Shown here in pieces: positions 32,552 through 44,666 of a stretch of 64,000 nt of DNA. Position 1 is the first letter of the stretch; every line of letters starts with the position of its first letter. The position numbers and the translations under genes were made by a program. Under the pieces are notes generated by a model. The model saw nothing but the letters and a program-made list of their open reading frames with translations, searched no databases and was not told the origin of the DNA. Origin of the DNA: Gnetum montanum (Eukaryota > Streptophyta > Gnetopsida > Gnetales > Gnetaceae); contig MNCI01006964.1 of NCBI GenBank assembly GCA_015680685.1, positions 293,526 through 357,525 on the forward strand, given 5' to 3'.

Positions 32552-35500
32552 GAGCAAGCCCGATGGATTGTCAGTGTCTATCCACACCCTTGATCATCGA
32601 TGGACCATATGGAAAAATCATAAGAGAAATTGACATAAACTCTATCAGCTTAGGTACATCAACGGACGATACAATCATAGCTTCAACACAACAAACGCTA
32701 GATAGCTACAAAGGTATGATAAAATCTCTTGACATAGAAGCCGATAGTATCACTAAAGACCCGTTGACTGAAACCCCCATTGTTATGCCTAATGATGAAA
32801 CCAAAATATTAAAATTGAGTACACTATTGCAACCTCAACTAGCCAAAGACATAGAATATGTGCTTCAAAACAACATGAAAGCATTCGCTTGGTCTTACAT
32901 CGACATGCCTGGGTTAGATCCTCGAATCGTCCAGCACAACATTATCCTTGATCCAAAATTGAGGCCGGTAAAAAAAAAGGCACGAAAGGTTAAACCTGAG
33001 GTAGCATTGGCAGTTCGTAATGAGATCACCAAAATTTATCAAGCTGGCTTCATTCAGGCTGTCGATTACACCGATTAGGTATCCAACATGGTAATTGTCC
33101 CGAAAAAGAACAGAAGTATTTGCTTATGCATTGACTTTCGGGATCTCAACGTTGCGAACATAAAAGATGATTTTCCCCTACCTAGCATCGATCAACTTGT
33201 TGACTCAACCACTGGGCATGCCCTATTATCTTTTATGGATGGCTTCTCAGGATACAACCAGATACGCATTAACCCGGAGCATCAGCTCCGGACTACCTTT
33301 ATGACATCATGGGGAACATTTTGTTACACAATGATGCCCTTTGGTCTCAAGAACGCTGGGGCCACATATCAAAGGGCCATGAAATTCATTTTTAGTGATT
33401 ATATGCTACACTCACTCAACGACTATGTGGATGATATCATGGTTAAATCAAAGACATCAGAACAACACGTACAAGATCTTGACCTAGTACTAAAGCGTTG
33501 TTTAAAATATGAGCTGAGACTTAACCCAAAGAAATGTATCTTCAGAGTCAAAACAGGAAAAATGCTTGGATTCATAGCCTCAAAAGTAGGGATATGAGTA
33601 GACCCTGATAAAGTTAAGGCCATAACAGTTTATCAGTTTATCAGATATGAGTAGACCCTGATAAACCACCTAGCAACCTTACTGAGCTCCGAGGTCTACA
33701 AGGTAGATTACAGTTTATCAGGCATTTCATAGAAAAACTAACAGACAAGTTGAAACCTATGAACCACTTACTACGCAAGAATGTCCATTTTGAATGGACT
33801 CCACAATGCCAGGAAGCATTTGACAATATTAAAGCAGCACTTGTTCAACTACCCACAGTTTACCCACCTCAAAATGATAAACCATTTTACATCTACCTTG
33901 CCACTTCGGACTCGTCAATCGTGTCTATGCTTTGCCAGAAACGAGATGATGGGACCGAAGTCCTCGTCTATTACTTAAGCCATGCATTAATAGCCCATGA
34001 AAAGAAGTATAACGAGGTGGAGAGGTCATGTTTAGCTCTTACCTTTTCTTTAAAAAAATGATGACATTACCTCTTCCATAACCAAGTTAACATAATCTGC
34101 AAGGATAATGTGCTTAGAGCCATCACGAGAAACATTTATGAGATAAGTCGAATAGCCCATTAGAAAGCCATGATAGCTGAGTTTGACCTACACTACATAG
34201 CGCAATCATTAGTTAAGGGTCAAGCCATAGAAAATCAAATGACTGTGTCACCAACACACGATCAAGCAACGATAGAGCTAGAATTCCCCAATGAAAATGT
34301 AAGTGCAATAGCCATAGTGCCCGATGACTACGAAGCCATTTTGAACTTTGATGGTGCATCTACCTCTCGAGGGGGAAGTGTTGCCACTATCATCACCTAT
34401 CCCTCCGAGGAGATCCGACCCTTTGCTTATTGTTTCAACTTTCACTGTACCAACAACATAGCAGAGTACAAAGGTCTTCTTAGAGGTCTCATGGCAGCAC
34501 TAGCTTCAGACATTACACGACTTGTGGTTAGGGGAGACTCACAACTGGTTCTGAATCAAGTCATGGATATTTATACATGCAAAGCGCAAAATTTACAACC
34601 ATACTATGACTTAGCCAAACACTTAATGAGTGATTCGAAAACATCGACGTGCAACATGTCTCCAGAAACGATAATACCATCGCAGATGCACTAGCCACCC
34701 TAGCGCTAAACATATCACCTGACATGTTCCATACATTGCCAAGCTCCATAATTAGTTGTGCCAAACCCATAACCGATACTCTCGATACGTTGTCAATTGC
34801 ATCCGTTAGTACAACACATGCAATAGAATGGTATGAAGACATAAAAGAGTATCTTCTACACGTTGAAACACCGCAACACTTAACAAATGCACAAAAATAC
34901 ACAGTACAAAAGCGTTGTTGGCAATATGCATTGGTAGGAGACACATTGTGTCGTCGATCCTACGAAGGCATACTGCTAACATGCGTTAGTAGCACCGATG
35001 CCCAAACCATCGTTGAGCAAGTACATGACGGACTATGCGGAGGACACATAGCACCGAAAGTAATGGCAATGAAAATAAGCTGCTTAGGCTATTATTGGCC
35101 ACACATGGAGTATGATTGTCTCTCCAAGGCTAAAACATGCAGTACCTATCAAAGACATAGTAATCTAATCCATGTCCCACCAAATGAGTTGCATACAGCA
35201 CAAATCACATGGCCCTTTCAAAAGTGGGGGTTGGACCTTATCGGACCACTAACACCCTCATCTTCTATAGGGCATAGTTTCATCATAACTATGATAGATT
35301 ATTTCACAAATTGGGTAGAAGCTATTCCCCTTCGAAAAACCACATCTAAACACGTATGCAACTTTGTCCTTGAAAACATTGTGACCCGTTTTGGCATCCC
35401 CATGACCATCATCACTGATAACGGGCCACAATTTAGTAGTGCCGAAACCAAAAATTTCTGTGAAATTCTAGGGATCAAAAACTCATTTTCATCCCCTTAC

Positions 35501-36067
35501 TACTCTTAGAGCAATGGGCAAGTAGAGGCCACAAACAAAACCATCATTACAATACTTAAAAAGATGCTTACTCAAAGTAAAAAAAGGTGACACGAACAGC
35601 TGGTATATGCACTGTGGGCATATCGCACTATGCATCGGACTTCAATAGGTAAAATGCCATATAGTCTCATTTATAGTTCAGAAGCTATTTTACCCTTGGA
35701 ATTACAGGTACCATCTTTAAGGATCACACTTTTCAGACTCCTCAACGAAGGGTGAAATAATGACCTGCGCATCATTGACCTAGACTCGGTGGAGGAGGAA
35801 CACCTACGTGCATTCGACCAGATTGAATGGTACCAAAAACAACAACGACAACGCCATCGACATGAAATTCATAAGCGCCCTATCAAAGAAGGAAACCTTG
35901 TACTTAAGGCCGTCCGGGAACACCCGAACAAATTCTCAGCCAATTGGGAAGGGCCCTACCTCGTCATCAAAGCATACGATAACAGAGCATTCAAGTTAGC
36001 TGATATGAAAGGGAATGAGCTCGCAAATCCAACCAATCACTCATTCTTGAAACCATTTCACATTTGA
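32552..36067 (+). pseudogene. RT-RNase H-RNase H-integrase of element B
   Basis: After the acceptor-like CAG the frame has a short linker, then RT (about 33085-33750) with LCIDFRDLN, YNQIRINPEH and catalytic YVDD at 33424-33435. The RT-linked RNase H (33840-34170) has YIYLATSDSS and YYLSHALIAHE. A second RNase H (34335-34690) has NFDGAS, NNIAEYKGLL and VRGDSQLV, a hallmark of Tat-lineage elements. Integrase has an H..H..C zinc region whose last Cys is Tyr, then Asp 35234, Asp 35417 and Glu 35525, giving D,D35E. The C-terminal tail has KFSANWEGPYLV. Stops occur at 33076, 33596, about 34060, 34692 and 35507. A small duplication at 33590-33665 breaks RT. The frame ends at TGA 36065-36067. Confidence 0.9.
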
Positions 36068-37458
36068 GTATAGGCTCAGGTACGTGCTCATCTTGGAATC
36101 ATGATGGTAAATTGATACCATAGAACAGTCCTAGCATCATGACTTAAAATTGATACCACAGCTAGTCCTGGCATCATGACTTAAAACTGATACCACAGCT
36201 CGTCCTGGCATCATGACGATAAACTGATACCACACAGTGTCTGCAATGACAATAAACTAGCACCTATCTGGCACGACAGTAAATTGCCACAGTTGCATTC
36301 ACCAGAGTCCGCTAAGACTATAAACTGGTTTGCTTCTTCATGGTCTGCTAAGACTAGAAACTGGCATTGCACCGTCTGCCACGACGCTAAACAGGAAATG
36401 TCCAACAGGTCATGACATAAAACTAACCCATGATAGTCTACTAAGACTATAAACTGGCAATTTCATCTTTGATTCCTCAATCTGTGACTGCATTCAAACT
36501 TCATCAAAATCGTTGCATCTCTCGCCATCGGCCGATCCTAACAACATTGCTGTCATTCATATACAGTGCCTAAAATCTCATCCAGTGCCTTTATTTCATC
36601 AGTAGCTGTTTAAGTCTAAGCTTGCTTGATCATGGTTTTCTTGTCTTCTTGGAGTTGCATTTGCAGTATGACACTCAGAGGTGTTCGTACAAGAATGCAC
36701 TTCGTCATAAGCAGCAAGGTGAGATGTTGTTCACAGTGCACGTGACAGGACTAATCAAGCCATTCACTAGTACATCTCCCATTTCATATCCCACCTATCC
36801 CTCAATACCTTATACTTGGTTACATCCTGAACACATCCGGTACAGCCCGCAACACCAAACATGTTGTTGCATATCACGCCACTCTTAAGCGGTTGTAACA
36901 CACAACATGGCATTTGAGCATGTGAAAAAAAATGTTGTCCCTTCCCACATAAAACACGAGATAGGATAAACATTATCTTGAAAACAAATGCTCATGTCTA
37001 AAACAATCAAGAAACATCCTGTTGCATGGTTTTGCCTCTCCACCAATAGGTTCCTCCAAAGAATGTAGCGCATCATCACGTGGCTTTAGTTTTTCCAACA
37101 AGTCCTCTTGGACACTAACCAAGAGTCTTGTTCCACCAAAGGACGCACACCTCATGTCTTGATTCCAAGTCTACTAAACAATGGCTATTGACAAGGATTA
37201 GCATGACCCGTATACACACCAGAGCATCCCCTCTACCATGCACAATCCCTTGGTCAGCTCCTGATCCCTGCAATCTCCATTTCCTTATCCAGCTACAAAC
37301 GTCATTTCCCCCAATCCCATATACTACTGAACGTGGTGCGATGACATTTGGCCAAGTGCCAATGAACAATAGTTCTACCAAGTTGCTTGTGGTGTTTTGC
37401 ACTTCTTTGTCGATGCTTCTCAAGTCGATTCCTCCAAGCATCAACAAAGAGGGACCAA
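36068..37458 (+). repeat. 3' non-coding region of element B with TTAAACTG-core repeats and polypurine tract
   Basis: About 15 units of 20-30 bp run at 36090-36470 (CATGACTTAAAACTGATACC, then GACTATAAACTGG types). About 1 kb follows without a supported gene. The polypurine tract AAAGAGGGACCAA at 37446-37458 touches the 3' LTR. Confidence 0.8.
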
Positions 37459-38594
37459 TGAAACACCACAAAATTTTGTGCTTAGTACTTCTCCAACAAG
37501 AACCGAGCTAAGTCATAATGTTCTCCAGCATGACTAAGGCTTGAGGGCCTCACAGACATCTTCAAATAGAGTCAAACTCAATGGGGAGTAGTTCCCTGGG
37601 ACCCACCGATGACCACGGCAACTTCTGCTATCAAAAAGGGCAACTTCAGAGCTCAAAATACTTAATTTTTACTAAGTATGCATTCTCAGCGTATACGCCT
37701 AGCGTATATGCCCAAGTACGCATTCCTAGCATATACGCCCAAGCATGCATCCATAGCGTATATGCCCAGTAAGCAGACACAGCGTATATGCCCAGTAGAC
37801 CCAATGTATACACCCAGCATATACGCCTAGCAGACCCAACGTATACACCTAGCGTATACGCCTAAGATCGTATCCACAGTAGATACAGCGTATACACCCA
37901 GCAGATGCAACATGTTGTACACTTATAACATTTCATTCTTTTGCACCCGGTCAATGCACCACGTGTTACCCAACCCGAGTCTAACATCTAAACCTATATA
38001 AAATGCCAATTTTTTATTAGATCGGGGTTGGTAATTTTGGGCAAATCGGAGAGAAAAAAAAGAGACGCTAAGAACCAGAGCAGAAAACCCTATACGCTGG
38101 ACCTTCCCCTGTACACTGAGCATATAGCCTCTACGCTGTGCTTGCAGTTTGAACCAGCATAGAGTCATCCTTGCATCCATCGGGGCTATTCGTCCACCTT
38201 GTGTCAGAGCCACAACTACGTTAGACCGGTGCATTGTAACTCTCATTTTTGCAATAATATTGCTACATTTTCTTCCTAAAATCTGTTACAATTTTTCATT
38301 AATTGTTGCATGTTTACTGTTTACACCCTTGTACATTTATGCTTTGTTTACACTAATTACGCTATTTACGTTTTATTTTACATTTGTTACGACGTTTACA
38401 TATAACCCAGCGTGTAGCACCTCAGTGTACGTTTGGGGAAATCCTTGCCTGATCTGTGTGCGGACCACTCAAGGTACTTTGCCTTCATTCATTCCAGCTT
38501 GCCCTCAAGCGAAGGTAGGATCTTCTGTACGTGTCCAGAGATCTCCAGGTTTATATTTCCTTCCAGCCAGAGACTGACGATTTCGAATGGTACA
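37459..38594 (+). repeat. 3' LTR of element B
   Basis: 1,136 bp from TGAAACACCACAAAATTTTG to AATGGTACA. It has more CGTATACGCC copies (37685-37900) than the 5' LTR, which explains its 60 extra bases. The TATA box is at 37994-38003. It ends directly on the interrupted first exon of the antisense gene of element C. Confidence 0.92.
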
Positions 38595-38900
38595 ACAAGC
38601 ACCAAATTCATGCGTTCCTTCTTAGGAGCAATCATCTTGCTTGCTAATTCTTCCTTGATTACTATCTCGAAACTGTCTTTCTCCCTACTGATACAATCGC
38701 TCTACACTCAAAAATCGCTCTGTGCTCCAAATTTGGGCTCTGTGTTGTTATGGTGAAAATGGCGAGTTTACCAGGGTTTAATCCCTATTTATAGCCATAA
38801 TGGTAAAAGGGGAAAACTTTTCATTCTCTCTCTCTGATTAATGTAGAGTACACCATGCAGCGTAGCATGCTCGGCATGACATCATAGCACTATTAGCATT
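38595..38900 (-). pseudogene. Promoter, 5' UTR and start of the antisense gene of element C
   Basis: On the minus strand this holds TATAAATA (38793-38786), then about 150 bp of leader, then ATG at 38635-38633 reading MIAPKKERMNLVLV. The coding sequence stops where element B inserted and resumes at 20369. D (MAPNRERKHLVLTKVDEVKD) and E (MMAPRKERKYLALAKVDEVK) have the same start, so this short basic N-terminus is a real shared feature of family 2. Confidence 0.75.
38786..38793 (-). promoter_or_regulatory. TATA box of antisense gene, element C
   Basis: GGCTATAAATAGGG on the minus strand, 151 bp before the ATG. Flanking sequence is shared with 52324 (D) and 60380 (E). Confidence 0.65.
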
Positions 38901-38959
38901 TAAACCTTGGCACGCTTCGAGCTAGCCATTTGCTTTCCCAAAAAAAAAAAATATTTTCA

Positions 38960-39445
38960 GTTACCGGTCTAGAAAAACCTTAAACTAGCAGTCTTAGCAT
39001 AGTGGTGACTTTAGTGGTTCGAAAAGACCTTAAACTAGCAATCTTAGCATAGTGTCACTTTAGTAGTTTGAAAAGACTTTAAACTAGCACTTTTGATCTT
39101 CTATGTGTTCGTAGTCCACAATGACATTAAACTAGCGGTTTTGCATTTTCACATTAGCAGTTTTTCATTTTTCATATCAACAATTTCCCATCTTGTATAC
39201 TAGAGGTTTTTTATTTTACGACTCGGCAATCCATGATGACACTAAACTAGCAGATTTGCATTTACACATTGGTAGTATTACATTTTTTTGTAGTTTTTCA
39301 TCTTTGCATCTCGAAGGTCCGCCATGACTTTAAATTGAAAAATTTTATTCTTGTGTCATATTCTATTGATTACATCTCATTTTTGCTTTGCAAGTTTTCA
39401 TTGTACACGATTAATACCAACAAGTGCCTCTTAACCAGGCTTTCA
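38960..39445 (+). repeat. CTTAAACTAGC-core repeats before RT, element C
   Basis: Several 30-45 bp units with GAAAAGACCTTAAACTAGCA at 38975-39085 give way to scattered ACACTAAACTAGCA copies to 39250. A pyrimidine-rich run ends at TTGGCAG (39459), the acceptor-like site. No gene is supported here. Confidence 0.7.
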
Positions 39446-39459
39446 TTTCATCTTGGCAG

Positions 39460-42400
39460 GTTGAGCAAAAGATGGAAATCCATCATGATCTCTCTATGCC
39501 TTTAACTTTAGCAGGTCTACATGGAAAGCTCACAAGACAATTGAACCCAGACCTAATCGACTGGGAATCAACCATAGCTAGCACCATAGTGTCCTTAGAA
39601 ACATCCCCAGAATAGCCCGAGCATCTAGTCTGAATCCTAGATTTAGAGGCCAAGGATGTAACTGAGGACCCACTCATTGAGATTCCTATGACCATGTCCA
39701 AGGGGAAAGTAAAAATGTTAAAACTTAGCTCCCTACTAGATACACAGATGCATAAAGATGTAGCCAAAATTCTACAAGACAACATTAAAGTTTTTACATA
39801 GTCATACAGTGACATGTCGGGTTTAGATCTGAGGTTGATACAACACAACATTGTCCTAGACCCACGCATGAAGGCAGTCAAGTAGAAGGCTCATAATTTT
39901 AAACTAGAAATTGCACTAGCTGTAAGAGATGAAATCATCAAGCTATACCAAGCTAGTTTCATCTGTGCAGTTGATTACTCAGAATGGGTGTCCAACATCT
40001 TTGAGGTTTTTAAGAAAATAGGAGGAATATGAATCTATATAGACTTCTAGGATCTAAACAAGGCAATGATCAAAGACGATTTTCCACTTCCAAGCATCAA
40101 TCAACTCATCGACACTACGGCTGGTCATGCTCTACTATCCTTCATGGATGGTTTCTCTAGCTATTACCAAATTTGCATTAACCCAAAGCATTAGTTAACA
40201 ATAACCTTCATAACCCCATGGGGTACCTTTTGTTATACGATGATGCCTTTTGGGCTCAAGAATGCCGAAGCAACCTACCAGTGAGCCATGACTTACATCT
40301 TCAGCGACTACATCCTAGAAATGCTAAATGACTACATGGATGATATAGTAGTCAAATCCAAGGAGGCTGCTAATCACCCATGTGATCTAGGGGTAGTCGT
40401 TAAGTGTTTCCAAATGCATGATTTGCACCTCAATCCTAAGAAGTATGTCTTCGGGGTGAGGACCGGATGCATGTTAGGGTTTTTAGTATCAGAGGCTAGA
40501 ATATAGGTGGACCCTGATAAAGTTAAGGCCATCGTCAACATGGCACCTCCTACAAACCTTAAAGAATTTCATGGGTTGCAAGGTATGGTACAATTTATCT
40601 GAAGGTTTATAGCAAAGTTAACTAATAAGTTACACCCCATGCAACATCTTTTAAAGAAAGGGGTTAACTTCAAATGGAAAACTTAGTGTCAACAAGTCTT
40701 CGATGACCTAAAGAAAGAGCTTTTGCACATCCCAACTATGCACCCACCACAGAGGGATAAGCCTCTCTTCATCTACCTTGCCACATCCAACACATCTATC
40801 GCAGCACTGTTATGTCAGAAATGAGATGATGGATCTGAGATACCAGTGTACTATTTGAGTCATGTATTGATAGCACATGAAGAAAAGTACAACAAGGTGG
40901 AGAGGAATTTCCTTTCCTTAGTATTCACGTTAAAAAAGTTGAGGCATTACCTATTTCGTAGTACAATTAACATTATTTGCAAGAGCAACATACTCCAGGC
41001 TATCACAAACAACCTCTATGAGAGTAGCAGGATAGCTTGATGGAAAGCGATAACTACAGAATTCGACTTGCATTATGTGAGTCAATCATCGACGAAAGGC
41101 CAAGCCATAGCGACGTAGCTCATGGCCTCACTTGTTGATGACCAAGTGACCATAGACCCCAAATTCCCAGATGAACATGTTAGCACTATCAACACTATCT
41201 CATCACATCTAGAAGCCACTTTACACTTTGCCAACATCTCAACCATGAGAGGAGGTAGTGCAACTTCCGTCATTATGTTCCCCTTTGGGGAAATGCATCT
41301 ATTTGCTTATCGTTTTGCATTCCCCTACATGAATAATGTGGCAGAATATGAGGGGCTACTCAAAGGCCTCTCAGCTGCCCACACACTATGTATACAACAC
41401 CTTGCGATTTACAAAGATTCATAACTAGTTGTGAATCAAATCACTGAGGTTTATACTTGCAAAGCTACACACCTACAACCCTATTGGGACCTAGCTAAAA
41501 GCTTGCTCAAATAGTTTGCAACTACGGATGTGCAACATGTGTTGCATAATGAAAACACTGTAATAGATGCCCTAGCCACCCTAGCACTAAATATTCCACC
41601 ACACTTGTTTGCAAGTTTTTCAACCTCGATTGACGAATGTACTAAGCCTATCACTTCGGTGAGACACATGGCCTCTATTAGCACTACAGATACCCAGGAG
41701 TGGTACATCAACATTAAATCCTATCTACAACATGGTCAGCCCCCAAGTGGATTGACATCTGCCCAGAGAGATGTGATCCAAAAGCATGCCTAGCAATATA
41801 CGTTGATGGGAACTAATGCTCTATGCAAATGCTCCTATGAAGAGATATTGTTGGCATGCGTGGGTGAAGAGCAAGCGTAGAAGGTGGTTAATGAGGTGCA
41901 GGAGGGACTGTGTGGCATACACATAACACCTAGGGCTATGGCTGTGAAAATTAGATGCCTAGGATACTATTGGCCTCATATGGAGCGTGATTACCTGTCA
42001 AAAGTCAGGACATGTGACACATGCCAATGCAACACAAGCCTCATACACATTTCACCTATAGAGCTACATCCAACGCAGATCATGTGGCCTTTCCAGTGAT
42101 GGGGACTAAACCTCATAGGACCTATCATGCCTAAGTTCTCTACAGGGTATAGCTTCATCATCACCACCACTAAGTAATTTACTAAGTGGGTGGAAGCTAT
42201 CCCCTTGAGGAAGACCACGTCCCAGTAGGTTTGCCACTTCATCTTGGATAACATCGTGATAAGGTTTGGGCTTCTGATAACTATTGTAACCAACAATGGA
42301 CCATAATTCAGTAGCATGGAAACCTGGACACTCTGCAAAAATTTTGGCCTTAGGCAATCATTCTCCTCACCATACTATATGTAGGCGAATGGGCAGGTGG

Positions 42401-42942
42401 AGGCTACAAATAAGGCCATCATCAACCTATTAAAAAGGATGCTTAGCAACAACAAGAGGTGATGGCATGAGCAAATCCTCTACATGCTATGGGCTTACAA
42501 AAAGACATGCAGGAACGCGACAAGTAAGACTCCTTATAGTCTTGTTTATGGATCTAAAGTTGTGTTGCCTCTTGAGTTATAGGTACCATCACATTGGATG
42601 ATCCTATCTGATGTCGTGAGCAATGCCTAGAACAATGAATCGAGAATTATCAACCTCGACTCGATAGAGGAGGAGTGCGTGCAAACGCTGAGTTGCATAG
42701 AGTGTTACCAAAGCAAGCAGTAGCAAAAACATCATGCAAACCTGCATCAACAGCTAATAAAGGATGGATACCTCATCCTCAAGGCTATCCATGAGCATGT
42801 GAGCAAATTCTCAACAAATTAGGAAGGCCCATACATGGTCACTAAAGCCTTTGGAAATGGAGCCTTCAAGCTGGTAGACATGGATGGCAATGAGTTCATG
42901 AATCTGGTGAATCATGTGTATCTCAAGATATACTACATCTAA
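39460..42942 (+). pseudogene. RT-RNase H-RNase H-integrase of element C
   Basis: The coding order is that of B. RT has catalytic YMDD at 40333-40344 within MNDYMDD-type sequence. The RT-linked RNase H has YYLSHVLIAHEEKYN (40846 onward), the second RNase H NNVAEYEGLLKGL (41340), and the integrase zinc region CDTCQ (42010). Both visible integrase aspartates have become asparagine (GLNLIGP near 42107 and TNNGP near 42292), each by a single G-to-A change. CGA and CAG/CAA codons have become stops in many places, for example at 40023, 40191, 40503, 41040 and 42219. The C-terminal tail has FSTN-EGPYMVTKAFGNGAF, and the frame ends at 42942. This is a dead family-2 copy. Confidence 0.88.
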
Positions 42943-44666
42943 ACCATGAACACAGTAAGCAACATCCACTACAACGTAAAACTAGCAACAATCGTCTGCT
43001 ATGACATTAAACTGGCAAAGCACGTCCGCTACAATGTAAAATTGGCAACAATTGTCCACTATGACATTAAACTGGCAAAGCTTGCCGCTATGATGTAAAA
43101 TTGGCAAAGATACCAAACATCTGCTATGATGTAAAATAAGCACAGCTAGTCCGCTATGACTATAAACTGGTACAAATCATCCGCTATGACATTAAACTAG
43201 CAAAGCTTGTCCGCTACGATGTTAAACTGGTAACACATGTCTACTACAACGTTAAACTAGCATGTACAGTCTGTTGGGACCTTAAGCCAGCACAACAGTC
43301 TACTGGGACCTTAAACCAACACATGGTCTACCAAGACCTTAAACTGGGTTCACCACATGTCCCCAGCATGTGTCTAACATGACACACATCAAGCGAGCAT
43401 GCACAGTGCCGACATGGGTTGGGGCATCGCAGTTCCAGAATGTAGTTCACGATGTGAAGAGAACACCCTCTAGGAAATATGCAATGTTTCCACCCTTGGT
43501 GTCTTACTGATCCTCTGGAGATGTCGTATGATGTATCATTGGTCCTCTGGACCTACCATCTCCACGGCCCGTCACCCTGATGGTAGTTCCTTGACTAGTG
43601 CCTACTACTGGAGTTCCAACAGTATTGTGGCCCAGCCACAATATTGTTACCCTCTAGCCCCCTACCAACACCTCATCCCAAATGACGTTTAGCTATGGGG
43701 TAGCCAATCCAATGGTTGGACTAAGAATGCGTGCCTTTGGCAGGGATTCCTAAGCATCTATATTCATAGCAACTCCCAACATCTATAATGTCGGCTTCTC
43801 CACACCAATGCCACCAAAGCTGCTATCAGCCTTCCTAGTTTGGACATCGCACATCAGCAAAGATGTCCAAGAGCTTCAACAATGTCTACAGCAGGCAGGA
43901 ACTTTGCCTTCGTTTTGCATCATGGTTGTTTCTCCTAGTTTTCCTCCTGTTGCGTTTGCAAGATTCGTACCATGGGGATGCTACTCAGAGCTACACTTCA
44001 CCATGGAAGTAAGACCTTACATCGTTCTAAGGTGTTCATCTTTGCTAGCTTAGCTACTTTGAAGTGCACATCCCGTTCCTCCTCACACTCATGATCCACT
44101 CTCTCCTCTCTTTCACAAGCTTTTCCCAACATCTGTCAAGCCCTCCCATATGCTCAACCATGAAGTCCATGACATGAATAACATAGCTCACCACATGAAA
44201 AACATCTGTAGATAGGTTAAAGCATCATGTGGATGTAACACAACTCATCCTAGGAAAGAAACACCAGTCCTTCAGTCACCAGGTTGTTTGCAAATGTAAC
44301 AGAAAAATAGCAAAGGCAAAAGCATAAGAGAGCAAAGAGCACATAAGCTATTTCACATACCCTCTCCCCCTAAGCATCTCGATGAGAGGATGGAGGTTAG
44401 GCAAGGCAAAGATGACCATGTACACAACTCCCTCACGAGCACTTCGACAAGGGACCCTACTAAGTTTCATTTTTTTCCTTTTCCTGAACTTCCCTTCTCC
44501 CTATTTGAGCCTTCCCTTCTCCCACATAATCAATGCAACACTCTCAAAGCATAGCTAAACAACATCTTGGCAATTACCAAAGAGCGATGTTGGCATCTTT
44601 GGTGTTTCGTATTCTTTGTTGGCATCTCTCAGGTCCATCCTCCAGACATCGACAAAGAGGAGCCAA
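42943..44666 (+). repeat. 3' non-coding region of element C with TTAAACTGGCA repeats and polypurine tract
   Basis: About 14 units of 24-30 bp at 42955-43350, such as GACATTAAACTGGCAAAGC, are followed by about 1.3 kb without a supported gene. The latter aligns on the opposite strand with 46442-47640 (D) and 54355-55690 (E). The polypurine tract AAAGAGGAGCCAA precedes the LTR at 44654-44666. Confidence 0.75.

Larger units (their letters stand above)
20370..38594 (+). mobile_element. Element B: complete 18.2-kb Tat/Ogre-like retrotransposon carrying an antisense gene
   Basis: Both LTRs, PBS, leader, gag-pro, antisense spliced gene, RT-RNase H-integrase, 3' non-coding sequence, polypurine tract and a decayed target duplication are present, making this the reference copy for the window. 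Over about the first 240 aligned bases of the two LTRs I count about 23 mismatches, mostly transitions. The insertion is therefore old, though younger than element C, which it interrupts. The region between protease and RT (26340-32551) is over 6 kb and holds the minus-strand gene. All open frames are broken, so the copy is inactive. Confidence 0.93.
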
